Source of the DNA: Nectonema munidae
Taxonomy: Eukaryota; Nematomorpha; Nectonematoida; Nectonematidae
Assembly: GCA_030549495.1 (NCBI GenBank)
Contig: JAUIRK010000936.1
Coordinates: 1-64,000, forward strand
DNA: 64,000 nucleotides
Reading direction: 5' to 3'
The translations under genes were made by a program, and so were the position numbers. The notes beneath the pieces were generated by a model. That model searched no databases and was not told where the DNA came from. It saw only the letters and a list, made by a program, of their open reading frames with translations. Position 1 is the stretch's first letter. Each line of letters starts with the position of its first letter. Below, piece after piece: positions 10,220 through 22,264 of this stretch.

Positions 10220-11965
10220 TGTATCTGCCTGTGTTTAAGTGCTCCCTGTTTCTGCTTGCCTATTATTTAAGTCCTACCTGTGTTTAAGTGCTCCCTGTTT
10301 ATGCCTTCCTGTGTTTGGGTGTTCCCTGTTTGTGCCTTCCTGTGTTTGAGTGCCCTCTGTTGGTGCTTGCCTGTGTTCCTGCCTTTGTTTGAGTGCTCCC
10401 TGTTTTTGCCTTTATGTGCTTCCTGTGTTTGAGTGCCCCCTGTTGGTGACTTGCCTGTGTTTAAAGTGTTCCCTTTTTTCTGCCTGAATCTGTTTAAGTG
10501 CTACCTGTTTGTGCTTGCATGTGTTTAAGTTTTCCCTGTTTGTGCCTGCCTGTGTTTAAGTCCTCCCTGTTTGTGCCTGCCTGTGTTTAAGTGCTCCCTG
10601 TTTGTGCCTGCCTGTGTTTGCGTGCTCCCTGTTTGACCTGCCTGTGTTTGAGTGCTCCTTGTTTGTGTGTGCCTGTGTTATAGTGTCCCATGTTTGAGTC
10701 CCTCTTGTTTTTGCCTGTTTGTGCCTTCCTGTGTTTGAATGCCCCTTGTTGGTGCTTGCCTGTGTTAAAGTACTCCCTTTTTGAGCCTGAATCTGTTTAA
10801 GTGCTCCCTGTTTGTGCCTGCCTGTGTTTAAGTCCACCCTGTTTGTACCTGCGTGTTTTGGGTTTTCCCTGTTTGAGCCCTTGTTTGAACCTGCCTGCGT
10901 TTGAGTGCTCCGTGTTTGTGTCTGCCTGTGTTATAGTGCCCCATGTTTGAGTGCCTCCTGTTTATGCCTGCTTGTGTTTGAAAACCCCCTGTTGGTGTTT
11001 GCCTGTGTTAAAGTGCTCTCTTTTTGTGCCTGTCTCTGTTTAAGTGCTACCTGTTTGTGCCTGAATGTGTTTAAGTCAACCCTATTTGTGCCTGCGTGTG
11101 TTGAGTTCCCCTGTTTGAGTGCCTGCCTATGCTTAAGTGCTCCTTGTTTCTGCTTGACTATTGTTTAAGTCCTACCTGTGTTTAAGTGCTCCTTGTTTGT
11201 GCCTGCCTGTGTTTGGGTGCTCCCTGTTGATAGAGTGCTCGTTGTTTGTTCCTGCCTGTGTTTGAGTGCTCCCTATTTTGCCTACGTGTTTGAGTGCCCT
11301 CTGTTGGTATTTGCCTGTGTTTAAGTGTTCCCTTTTTGTGGTAAAATCTGTTTAAGTGCTTGCATGTGGTTAAGTCCACCCTGTTTGTGCCTGCCTGTGT
11401 TTAAGTGCTCCCTTCTCTCCTTGCCCTCGTTGTTTGTGACTGAGTGTGTTTGGATGCTCTCTGTTGATTGAGTGCTCGTCGTTCGTTCCTGCCTGTGTTT
11501 GAGTGCTCCCTGTTTTTGCCTATATGTGCTTCCTGTGTTTGAGTGCCCTTTGTTGGTGCTTCCTGTGTTAAAGTGCTCCCTTTCTTTGTGCCTGAATCTG
11601 TTTAAGTGTTCCTGTTTGAGCTTGTATGTGTTCCCTATTTGAGCTTGTATGTGTTCTCTATTTGAGCTTGTATGTGTTCCCTGTTTATGCCAGCCTGTGT
11701 TTGAGTGCTACCTTTTTGAGCCTGCCTGTGTTTGAGTGCTCCTTGTTTGCCTGTCTGTGTTATAGTGCCTCCTATTTATGCCTGCTTGTGTTTGAATGCT
11801 CATGTTTTGCCTGTATGTGTTTGAGTGCTTCCTGTGTTTAAGTCCACCCTGTTTGTGTCTGCCTGCCTCCTGTTGTTTAAGTGCCCCCTGTTTGTGCCTG
11901 CCTGTATTATAGTGCCCAATGTTTGTGCCTGCCTCTATTTGAATGTCTCCTATTTTTGCCTACCT
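10220..11965 (+). repeat. 31-bp minisatellite, short array (unit 2)
   Basis: About 1.75 kb of 31-bp units. The first part matches the start of the long array (10556 onward resembles 2552 onward). The last part matches its end (10905 onward resembles 6698 onward). The short array therefore looks like a long array that lost an internal stretch of nearly 4 kb. Confidence 0.88.
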
Positions 11966-12722
11966 CAAAACCTTTTTCATAGAAAAAAAAGCCCATAAAT
12001 GGAAAATTTAAAGAAATTGATTCGAAAACTTGACAACGAAGAAAAATGCATCACCTACCTGCAAGAGCGTGGAATCGTGAAGTTGGAGCGGAAATGTGCA
12101 AATGGACACCGGATGAATCTTGTTTTTGGAGGAGGAAACAAGAACAGATGGCGCTGTGCCAAAAGGGAATGCAGAAAGGAGTGCGAATGAATAATTGGCT
12201 TGTTGGATCAAGGCTCCCTTACGAGGACATCATTCTTTTCATTTATTCATGGGCCTATGAGCTGACTTCAATAAAATATTGCGAAAGAGAACTTGGAATG
12301 TATAAAAACACAACGGTTGACTGGAGCAACTACATGAGGGAGGTATGTCTTTGGAAGCTTCTTAGAAAATCTGTTGTAATTGGAGGTCCGGGTATGTATG
12401 TGGAGATCGATGAAGCACTGTTTCCCAAGAGGAAAAATCATGTTGGTCGAATCCTTCCACAATGGGTGTTCGGAGGAATTTGCTTTGAAACCAATGAAGT
12501 ATTCATGGTGAATGTTCCAAATCGTTCAGCAGCTACACTATTGCCACTCATCAATCAATACATACGTCTCGGAACGATATTTAGCTGAGTTTCTTTGGCG
12601 TCATTCATCTTCGATTATATATGGTGGTAATATGTTTGATGCGATTCTTTTTGATATGGTTGAATTTTATCCACCTACAGATTAAAAGATTTTTCACTTA
12701 TTTTTTTTAATACATGTTTTAT
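11966..12722 (+). mobile_element. Merlin-derived insert, copy 3 (106 bp shorter at left)
   Basis: Same insert as copy 2 at offset 4,111, but it begins at CAAAACCTTTTTCAT. The 106 bases equivalent to 7749-7854 are missing, with minisatellite joined directly to the remainder. The transposase part is unaffected. Confidence 0.8.
11999..12685 (+). pseudogene. Merlin transposase remnant, copy 3
   Basis: Carries the same arrangement as copy 2: an N-terminal zinc-binding frame (11999-12190), a core frame ending 12588 with the first catalytic Asp in EIDEALF, and the C-terminal YLAEFLWRH...FYPPTD tail in a third frame ending at 12685. The same internal deletion removes the rest of the DDE triad. The identical lesions show that this copy arose by amplification of an already broken element, not by independent transposition. 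Confidence 0.83.
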
Positions 12723-13105
12723 CCCTGTTTCTGCTTGCCTATTGTTTAAGTCCTACCTGGGTTTAATTGTTTCTTGTTTGTGCCTGAGCGTGTTTGGATG
12801 CTCCCTGTTGATTGAGTGCTCTCTGTTTTTGCCTGTATATGCTTGAGTGCTTCCTGCTTGTGCCTTCCCGTGTTTGAGTGCCCTCAGCTTGTGTTAAAGT
12901 GCTCCTTTTTTTTGTCTGAATCTGTTTAAGTGCTCCCTGTTGGTGCCTAAATGTTGTTTAAGTGCTCCCTGTTTATCCCTGCCTGTGTTTGAGTGCCCCC
13001 TGTTGGTGCTTGTTTGTGTTAAAGTGCAACCTTTTTGTGACTGAATCTGTTTAATTGCTCCATTTGTGTGTGCATGTGTTTAGGTCTCCCCTGTTTGTGC
13101 CTGCA
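12723..13105 (+). repeat. 31-bp minisatellite, short block after Merlin copy 3
   Basis: Equivalent to 679-1062. The same variant order is kept, including the GTTTAATTGCTCCATTTGTG end just before the AT-rich block. Confidence 0.9.
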
Positions 13106-14323
13106 TGTTTATTCAAAGATTATTCGTACTGAAAAGATGATGGGTACCTCCCGTAAATTGTTACCACTGTAAACATTATTGGTACACCTAATAATTATTG
13201 ATATCCCACAGAAGGATCATTAGTAGATATAAAGATCAATTTTACACGCAAAGATATGATAATTTACATAATAAATGAATGAGTAAATTAGATTATCATC
13301 CAAATTAGTGGACAATATAAAATAAAATATGAGAATAATTTATCGTTAACTATATAAAATCTTAATCAAAAGTAGATAGATGTTTATTTAAATTAAAAAT
13401 AAATTTGTACAAATCTAATGAAATACTTTAAAACTAATTAAAATTTTAAAGTAATACAATTAAGAAAAAAATTTTTAACTAAATAACTTAGTTTAAAGAA
13501 AACAGACTATTATTAACACCTTACATATTTAAAAATTATCTATAGTGGTTATCTTTTATAGCAATCAGAATATTAATACTAATAAAATAAAAACAAGAAC
13601 CGTTTTATTAAAAATATAAATTTAAAATAGTAACAAACAAACTAATTATCTTTCTTGAAAGAAAAAATTTATTGGAAAAAATGTACAATTTAGAATAAAA
13701 AATTACAGTAGTATTCAGTAGTTGAGCACACTCAAGACCCATTAAAGCTTGAGAAGGGTCTTTCTCGAGAATTTCTTTCTTTCTTTTTTCTCAAGAAATT
13801 TTTTGAGAAGGGTAGGTATGAAATAAGTTGCAAAAGTTAAGCCTTGAGTTTTGAAAAGTGAAAATTTGTCCTTTATTTTTGTTAACTCTATGTCAATAAT
13901 GTCCATGCGAACAAATTTATAAAATATTTAAAATATATTTCAATTTTTCAAAAATATTTAGTAAAATTTTTAATTTATTTAAAATTAAAAAGCATATTTC
14001 ATTCTCTTTTGTTTTTAACAATTCTCTTTATTCAAAATATGAATTAAAATATATATTACTAGAAATTGTAAGTTCTCTTGTATTTGATAATTATCACATA
14101 GCATACACTGTGTGAAAGACAGGTTTCGGTGATTGAAACCTCACCAATTCCATTTTTGGGTTCAAACTATAACGTTTGAAGTAGCATTTAGTGACTACGG
14201 ATGGGCATAAACAATTGAAAGACTTTTTAACCCCCTTGAAATCCCGTTTTTTTCTTTTGTTCTCCCGCTTGTAAGGGCTATTCACCCCTTTTAAATTCCC
14301 TATTTTTACCGCCCCCCTCTGAC
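13106..14323. repeat. AT-rich spacer block, copy 3
   Basis: Third AT-rich block, with the short (CTTT)n tract. The right arm of the second hairpin is changed in this copy (GTTTGAAGTAGC instead of GTTTGAACTGGC near 14174), which weakens its pairing. No coding evidence. Confidence 0.88.
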
Positions 14324-17300
14324 TGTATCTGCCTGTGTTTAAGTGCTCCCTGTTTCTGCTTGCCTATTATTTAAGTCCTACCTGTGCTTAAGTGCTCCTT
14401 GTTTATGCCTTCCTGTGTTTGGGTGTTCCCTGTTTGTGCCTTCCTGTGTTTGAGTGCCCTCTGTTGGTGCTTGCCTGTGTTCCTGCCTTTGTTTGAGTGC
14501 TCCCTGTTTTTGCCTTTATGTGCTTCCTGTGTTTGAGTGCCCTCTGTTGGTACTTGCCTGTGTTAAAGTGTTCCCTTTTTCTGCCTGAATCTGTTTAAGT
14601 TCTACCTGTTTGTGCTTGCATGTGTTTAAGTTTTCCCTGCTTGTGCCTGCCTCTGTTTAAATCCTCCCTGTTTGTGCCTGCCTGTGTTTGAGTGCTCCCT
14701 GTTTGTGCCTGCCTGTGTTTGAGTGCTCCCTGTTTGAACCTGCCTGTGTTTGAGTGCTCCTTATTTGTGTGTGCCTGTGTTATAGTGTCCCATGTTTGAG
14801 TCCCTCTTGTTTTTGCCTGTTTGTGCCTTCCTGTGTTTGAATACCCCTTGTTGGTGCTTGCCTGTGTTAAAGTACTCCCTTTTTGAGCCTGAATCTGTTT
14901 AAGTGCTCCCTGTTTGTGCCTGCCTGTGTTTAAGTCCACCCTGTATGTACCTGCGTGTTTTGGGTTTTCCCTCTTCGAGCCATTGTTTGAACCTGCCTGC
15001 GTTTGAGTGCTCCGTGTTTGTGTCTGCCTGTGTTATAGTACCCCATGTTTGAGTGCCTCCTGTTTATGCCTGATTGTGTTTGAATGCCCCCTGTTGGTGT
15101 TTGCCTCTGTTAAAGTGCTCCCTTTTTGTGCCTGTCTCTGTTTAAGTGCTCCCTGTTTGTGCCTGCCTGTGTTTAAGTCAACCCTGTTTGTGCCTGCGTG
15201 TGTTGGGTTCTCCCTGTTTGAGTGCCTGCCGGTGTTTAAGTGCTGCTTGTTTCTGCTTGACTATTGTTTAAGTCCTACCTGTGTTTAAGTGCTCCTTGTT
15301 TGTGCCTGCCTGTGTTTGGGTGCTCCCTGTTGATAGAGTGCTCGTTGTTGTTCCTGCCTGTGTTTGAGTGCTCCCTATTTTGCCTGTGTGTGTTTGAGTG
15401 CCCTCTGTTGATATTTGCCTGTGTTTAAGTGTTCCCTTTTTCTGCCTAAATCTGTTTATGTGCTTGCATGTGGTTAAGTCCACCCTGTTTGTGCCTGCCT
15501 GTATCGGGTGCTCGCTGTGTTTGAGTGCTCCCTTTTTGAGCTTGCCTGTGTTTGAGTGCTCCTTGTTTGTGTCTGCCTGTGTTATAGTGCCCCATGTTTA
15601 TGCCTGCTTGTGTTTGAATACCCCCTGTTGGTGTTTGCCTGTGTTAAAGTTCTCCCTCTTTGTGCCTGTCTCTGTTTAAGTGCTCCCTGTTTGTGCCTGC
15701 CTATGTTTAAGTCAACCCTGTTTGTGCCTGCGTGTGTTCGGTTCTCCCTGTTTGAGTGCCTGCCTATGTTTAAGTGCTCCTTGTTTCTGCTTGACTATTG
15801 TTTAAGTCCTACCTGTGTTTAAGTGCTCCTTGTTTGTGCCTGCCTGTGTTTGGGTACTCTCTGTTGATAGAGTGCTCATTGTTTGTTCTTGCATGTGTTT
15901 GAATGCTCCCTATTTTGCCAATGTGTTTGAGTGGCCTCTGTTGGTATTGCCTGTGTTTAAGTGCTCCCTTTTTGTGCCTAAATCTGTTTAAGTGCTTGCA
16001 TGTGGTTAAGTCCACCCTGTTTGTGCCTGCATGTGTTTAAGTGCTCCCTTCTCTCCTTGCCCTCGTTGTTTGTGTCTGACTGTGTTTGGATGCTCCCTGT
16101 TGATTTAGTGCTCGTTGTTTGTTAATGCCTGTGTTTGAGTGCCCCTTGTTGGTGCTTTCTGTGTTAAAGTGCTCCCTTTTTGTGCCTGAATCGGTTTAAG
16201 TGCTCCCTGTTTGAGCTTGTATGTGTTCCCTGTTTGTGCCAGCATGTGTTTAAGTCCTCCCTGTGTTTGAGTGCTCCCTTTTGAGCCTGCCTGTGTTTGA
16301 ATGCTCCTTGTTTGTCTGCCTGTGTTATAATGCCCCATGTTTGAGTGCCTCCTGTTTATGCCTGCTTGTGTTTGAATGCGCCCTGTTGGTGTTTGCCTGT
16401 GTTAAAGTGTCCCTTTTTGTGCCTGTCTCTGTTTAAGTGCTCCCTGTTTGTGCCTGCCTGTGTTTAAGTCAACCCTATTTGTGCCTGCGTGTGTTGGGTT
16501 CTCCCTGTTTGAGTGCCTGCTTATGTTTAAGTGCTCCTTTGTTCTGCTTTAATATTGTTTAAGTCCTACCTGTGTTTAAGTGCTCCTTGTTTGTGCCTGC
16601 CTGTGTTTGGGTGCTCCCTGTTGATAGAGTGATCGTTGTTTGTTCATGCCTATGTTTGAGTGCTTCCTATTTTGCCTATGTGTGTATGAGTGCCCTCTGT
16701 TGGTACTTGCCAGTGTTTAAGTGTTCCCTTTTTGTGCCTAAATCTGTTTAAGTGCTTGCATGTGGTTAAGTCCACACTGTTTGTGCCTGCCTGTGTCGGG
16801 TGCTCGCTGTGTTTGAGTGCCTGCCTGTGTTTAAGTGCTCCCTTCTCTCCTTGTCCTCGTTGTTTGTGTCTGACTGTGTTTGGATGCTCCCTGTTGATTT
16901 AGTGCTCGTTGTTTGTTAATGCCTGTGTTTGAGTGCTCTCTGTTTGTAACTGCCTGGGTTTGAGTGTTACCTATTTGCGCTTACCTGTGTCTAAGTGCTC
17001 GCTGTTTTTGCCTGCCTGTGTTTAATTCCACCTTGTTTGTGCTTGCGTATGTTGGGTTCTCCCTATTTGAGTGCCTGCCTGTGTTAAGTGCTCACTATTT
17101 CTGCCTGCTTATTGTTTAAGTCCTTCCTGTGTTTAAGTGCTCCTTGTTTGTGCCTGACCGTGTTTGGGTGCTTCCTGTTGATTGAGTGCTCGTCGTTTGT
17201 TCCTGCCTGTGTTTGAGTGCTCCCTGTTTTTGCCTGTATGTGCTTCCTGTTTGTGCCTTCCTGTGTTTGAATGCCCTTTGTTGGTGCTTGCCTGTGTTAA

Positions 17301-19800
17301 AGTACTCCTTTTTTGAGCCTGAATCTGTTTAAGTGCTCCCTGTTTGTGCTTGCCTGTGTTTAAGTCCACCCTGTTTGTACCTGCATGTGTTGGGTTATCC
17401 CTGTTTGAGCCCTTGTTTGAACCTGCCTGCGTTTAAGTGCTCCGTGTTTGTGTCTGCCTGTGTTATAGTGCCCCATGTTTGAGTTCCTCCTGTTTATGCC
17501 TGCTTGTGTTTGAATGCCCCCTGTTGGTGTTTGCCTGTGTTAAAGTGCTCACTTTTTGTGCCTGTCTCGGTTTAAGTACTCCCTGTTTGTGCCTGCCTAT
17601 GTTTAAGTCAACCCTATTTGTGCCTTCCTGTGTTTGAATGCCCCTTGTTGGTGCTTGCCTGTGTTAAAGTACTCCCTTTTTGAGCCTGAATCTGTTTAAG
17701 TGCTCCCTGTTTGTGTCTGCCTGTGTTTAAGTCCACCCTGTTTGTACCTGCGTGTGAGCCCTTGTTTGAACCTGCCTGCGTTTGAGTGCTACGTGTTTGT
17801 GTCTGCCTGTGTTATTGTGCCCCATGTTTGAGTGCCTCCTGTTTATGCCTGCTTGTGTTTGAATGCCCCCTGTTGGTGTTTGCCTGTGTTAAAGTGCTCT
17901 CTTTTTGTGCCTGCCTGTGTTTGAGTGCTCCCTGTTTGTGCCTGCCTGTGTTTGAGTGCTCCCTTTTTGAGCCTGCCTGTCTTTGAGTGCTCCTTGTTTG
18001 TGTCTGCCTGTGTTATAGTGCCCCATGTTTGAGTGCCTCCTGTTTATGCCTGCTTGTTTTTGAATGCCCCCTGTTGGTGCTTGCCTGTGTTAAAGTGCTC
18101 CCTTTTTGCGCCTGCATGTGTTTAAGTCAACCCTGTTTGTGCCTGCCTGTGTTTGAGTGCTCCTTGATTGAGCCTTCCTGTGTTTGAGTCCTCCTTGTTT
18201 GTGTCTGACTGTGTTATAGTGCCCCATGTTTGTGCCTGCCTCTGTTTGAGTGCCTCCTGTTGTTTGAGTGCTCCCTGTTTGTGTCTGTCTGTGCTTGAAT
18301 GCCCCATATTTGTGCCTGCCTGTGTTTGAGTGCCTTCTGTTTGTGCCAGCCTGTGTTTGTGTCCTCCTTGTTTGTGCGTTCCTGTGTTTGTGTGGCCCCT
18401 GTAGGTGTTTACCTGTTTTAAAGTGATCCCTTTTTCTACCTGAATCTGTTTAAGTGCTACCTGTTTGTGCTTGCATGTGTTTGTTTTCCCTGTTTGTGCC
18501 GGCCTGTGTTTAAATCCTCCCTGTTTGTGCCTGGCTGTGTTTGAGTGCTCCCTGTTTGTGCCTGCCTGTGTTTGAATGCCCCTTGTTGATGCTTGCCTGT
18601 GTTAAAGTACTCCATTTTTGAGACTGAATCTGTTTAAGTGCTCCCTGTTTGTGCCTGCCTGTGTTTAAGTCCACCCTGTTTGTACCTGCGTGTGTTGGGT
18701 TATCCCTGTTTGAGCCCTTGTTTGAACCTGCCTGCGTTTGAGTGCTCCGCGTTTGTGTCTGCCTCTGTTATAGTGCCCCATGTTTGAGTGCCTCCTGTTT
18801 ATGCCTGCTTGTGTTTGAATGCCCCCTGTTGGTGTTTGCCTGTGTTAAAGTGCTCTCTTTTTGTGCCTGTCTCTGTTTAAGTGCTACCTGTTTGTGCCTG
18901 AATGTATTTAAGTCAACCCTATTTGTGCCTGCGTGTGTTGAGTTCCCCTGTTTGAGTGCCTGCCTATGCTTAAGTGCTCCTTGTTTCTGCTTGACTATTG
19001 TTTAAGTCCTACCTGTGTTTAAGTGCTCCTTGTTTGTGCCTGCCTGTGTTTGGGTGCTCCCTGTTGATAGAGTGCTCGTTGTTTGTTCCTGCCTGTGTTT
19101 GAGTGCTCCCTATTTTGCCTACGTGTTTGAGTGCCCTCTGTTGGTATTTGCCTGTGTTTAAGTGTTCCCTTTTTGTGGTAAAATCTGTTTAAGTGCTTGC
19201 ATGTCGTTAAGTCCACCCTGTTTGTGCCTGCCTGTGTTTAAGTGCTCCCTTCTCTCCTTGCCCTCGTTGTTTGTGTCTGAGTGTGTTTGGATGCTCCCTG
19301 TTGATTGAGTGCTCGTCGTTCGTTCCTGCCTGTGTTTGAGTGCTCCCTGTTTTTGCCTATATGTGCTTCCTGTGTTTGAGTGCCCTTTGTTGGTGCTTCC
19401 TGTGTTAAAGTGCTCCCTTTTTGTGCCTGAATCTGTTTAAGTGTTCCTGTTTGAGCTTGTATGTGTTCCCTATTTGAGCTTGTATGTGTTCCCTATTTGA
19501 GCTTGTATGTGTTCCCTGTTTATGCCAGCCTGTGTTTGAGTGCTACCTTTTTGAGCCTGCCTGTGTTTGAGTGCTCCTTGTTTGTCTGTCTGTGTTATAG
19601 TGCCTCCTATTTATGCCTGCTTGTGTTTGAATGCTCATGTTTTGCCTGTATGTGTTTGAGTGCTTCCTGTGTTTAAGTCCACCCTGTTTGTGTCTGCCTG
19701 CCTCCTGTTGTTTAAGTGCCCCCTGTTTGTGCCTGCCTGTATTATAGTGCCCAATGTTTGTGCCTGCCTCTATTTGAATGTCTCCTGTTTTTGCCTACCT
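14324..19800 (+). repeat. 31-bp minisatellite, long array (unit 3)
   Basis: About 5.5 kb, collinear with 2280-7748 at an offset near 12,043 and with very few differences. For instance the blocks at 15007, 15268, 15398 and 15556 correspond to 2964, 3225, 3355 and 3513. This indicates recent duplication or conversion of a whole long unit. Confidence 0.93.
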
Positions 19801-20663
19801 GGGTACTTTCCTGTCATCGCCCCACCACCCATCGCTCTTCTACCACGATAAATATTCTTGTATTGTTTTAACCTAACCTACATTAAACTTACTATATATC
19901 ATTAATCAAAACCTTTTTCATAGAAAAAAAAGCCCATAAATGGAAAATTTAAAGAAATTGATTCGAAAACTTGACAACGAAGAAAAATGCATCACCTACC
20001 TGCAAGAGCGTGGAATCGTGAAGTTGGAGCGGAAATGTGCAAATGGACACCGGATGAATCTTGTTTTTGGAGGAGGAAACAAGAACAGATGGCGCTGTGC
20101 CAAAAGGGAATGCAGAAAGGAGTGCGAATGAATAATTGGCTTGTTGGATCAAGGCTCCCTTACGAGGACATCATTCTTTTCATTTATTCATGGGCCTATG
20201 AGCTGACTTCAATAAAATATTGCGAAAGAGAACTTGGAATGTATAAAAACACAACGGTTGACTGGAGCAACTACATGAGGGAGGTATGTCTTTGGAAGCT
20301 TCTTAGAAAATCTGTTGTAATTGGAGGTCCGGGTATGTATGTGGAGATCGATGAAGCACTGTTTCCCAAGAGGAAAAATCATGTTGGTCGAATCCTTCCA
20401 CAATGGGTGTTCGGAGGAATTTGCTTTGAAACCAATGAAGTATTCATGGTGAATGTTCCAAATCGTTCAGCAGCTACACTATTGCCACTCATCAATCAAT
20501 ACATACGTCTCGGAACGATATTTAGCTGAGTTTCTTTGGCGTCATTCATCTTCGATTATATATGGTGGTAATATGTTTGATGCGATTCTTTTTGATATGG
20601 TTGAATTTTATCCACCTACAGATTAAAAGATTTTTCACTTATTTTTTTTAATACATGTTTTAT
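19801..20663 (+). mobile_element. Merlin-derived insert, copy 4
   Basis: Complete 863-bp insert from GGGTACTTTCC to CATGTTTTAT, the same as copy 2 apart from single-base changes and a T-run difference. Confidence 0.8.
19940..20626 (+). pseudogene. Merlin transposase remnant, copy 4
   Basis: Same three-frame remnant as copy 2. The N-terminal frame is 19940-20131, the core frame runs to 20529 and the C-terminal tail ends at 20626. First catalytic Asp retained; the segment for the other catalytic residues is absent. The core protein sequence looks identical to copies 2, 3 and 6, which reflects homogenisation of the whole unit, since neighbouring non-coding DNA is equally similar. Confidence 0.83.
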
Positions 20664-21046
20664 CCCTGTTTCTGCTTGCCTATTGTTTAAGTCCTACCTG
20701 GGTTTAATTGTTTCTTGTTTGTGCCTGAGCGTGTTTGGATGCTCCCTGTTGATTGAGTGCTCTCTGTTTTTGCCTGTATATGCTTGAGTGCTTCCTGCTT
20801 GTGCCTTCCCGTGTTTGAGTGCCCTCAGCTTGTGTTAAAGTGCTCCTTTTTTTTGTCTGAATCTGTTTAAGTGCTCCCTGTTGGTGCCTAAATGTTGTTT
20901 AAGTGCTCCCTGTTTATCCCTGCCTGTGTTTGAGTGCCCCCTGTTGGTGCTTGTTTGTGTTAAAGTGCAACCTTTTTGTGACTGAATCTGTTTAATTGCT
21001 CCATTTGTGTGTGCATGTGTTTAGGTCTCCCCTGTTTGTGCCTGCA
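20664..21046 (+). repeat. 31-bp minisatellite, short block after Merlin copy 4
   Basis: Equivalent to 679-1062, collinear and nearly identical. Confidence 0.9.
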
Positions 21047-22264
21047 TGTTTATTCAAAGATTATTCGTACTGAAAAGATGATGGGTACCTCCCGTAAATT
21101 GTTACCACTGTAAACATTATTGGTACACCTAATAATTATTGATATCCCACAGAAGGATCATTAGTAGATATAAAGATCAATTTTACACGCAAAGATATGA
21201 TAATTTACATAATAAATGAATGAGTAAATTAGATTATCATCCAAATTAGTGGACAATATAAAATAAAATATGAGAATAATTTATCGTTAACTATATAAAA
21301 TCTTAATCAAAAGTAGATAGATGTTTATTTAAATTAAAAATAAATTTGTACAAATCTAATGAAATACTTTAAAACTAATTAAAATTTTAAAGTAATACAA
21401 TTAAGAAAAAAATTTTTAACTAAATAACTTAGTTTAAAGAAAACAGACTATTATTAACACCTTACATATTTAAAAATTATCTATAGTGGTTATCTTTTAT
21501 AGCAATCAGAATATTAATACTAATAAAATAAAAACAAGAACCGTTTTATTAAAAATATAAATTTAAAATAGTAACAAACAAACTAATTATCTTTCTTGAA
21601 AGAAAAAATTTATTGGAAAAAATGTACAATTTAGAATAAAAAATTACAGTAGTATTCAGTAGTTGAGCACACTCAAGACCCATTAAAGCTTGAGAAGGGT
21701 CTTTCTCGAGAATTTCTTTCTTTCTTTTTTCTCAAGAAATTTTTTGAGAAGGGTAGGTATGGAATAAGTTGCAAAAGTTAAGCCTTGAGTTTTGAAAAGT
21801 GAAAATTTGTCCTTTATTTTTGTTAACTCTATGTCAATAATGTCCATGCGAACAAATTTATAAAATATTTAAAATATATTTCAATTTTTCAAAAATATTT
21901 AGTAAAATTTTTAATTTATTTAAAATTAAAAAGCATATTTCATTCTCTTTTGTTTTTAACAATTCTCTTTATTCAAAATATGAATTAAAATATATATTAC
22001 TAGAAATTGTAAGTTCTCTTGTATTTGATAATTATCACATAGCATACACTGTGTGAAAGACAGGTTTCGGTGATTGAAACCTCACCAATTCCATTTTTGG
22101 GTTCAAACTATAACGTTTGAACTGGCATTTAGTGACTACGGATGGGCATAAACAATTGAAAGACTTTTTAACCCCCTTGAAATCCCGTTTTTTTCTTTTG
22201 TTCTCCCGCTTGTAAGGGCTATTCACCCCTTTTAAATTCCCTATTTTTACCGCCCCCCTCTGAC
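21047..22264. repeat. AT-rich spacer block, copy 4
   Basis: Fourth AT-rich block with the short (CTTT)n tract and both hairpins intact. No coding evidence. Confidence 0.88.
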
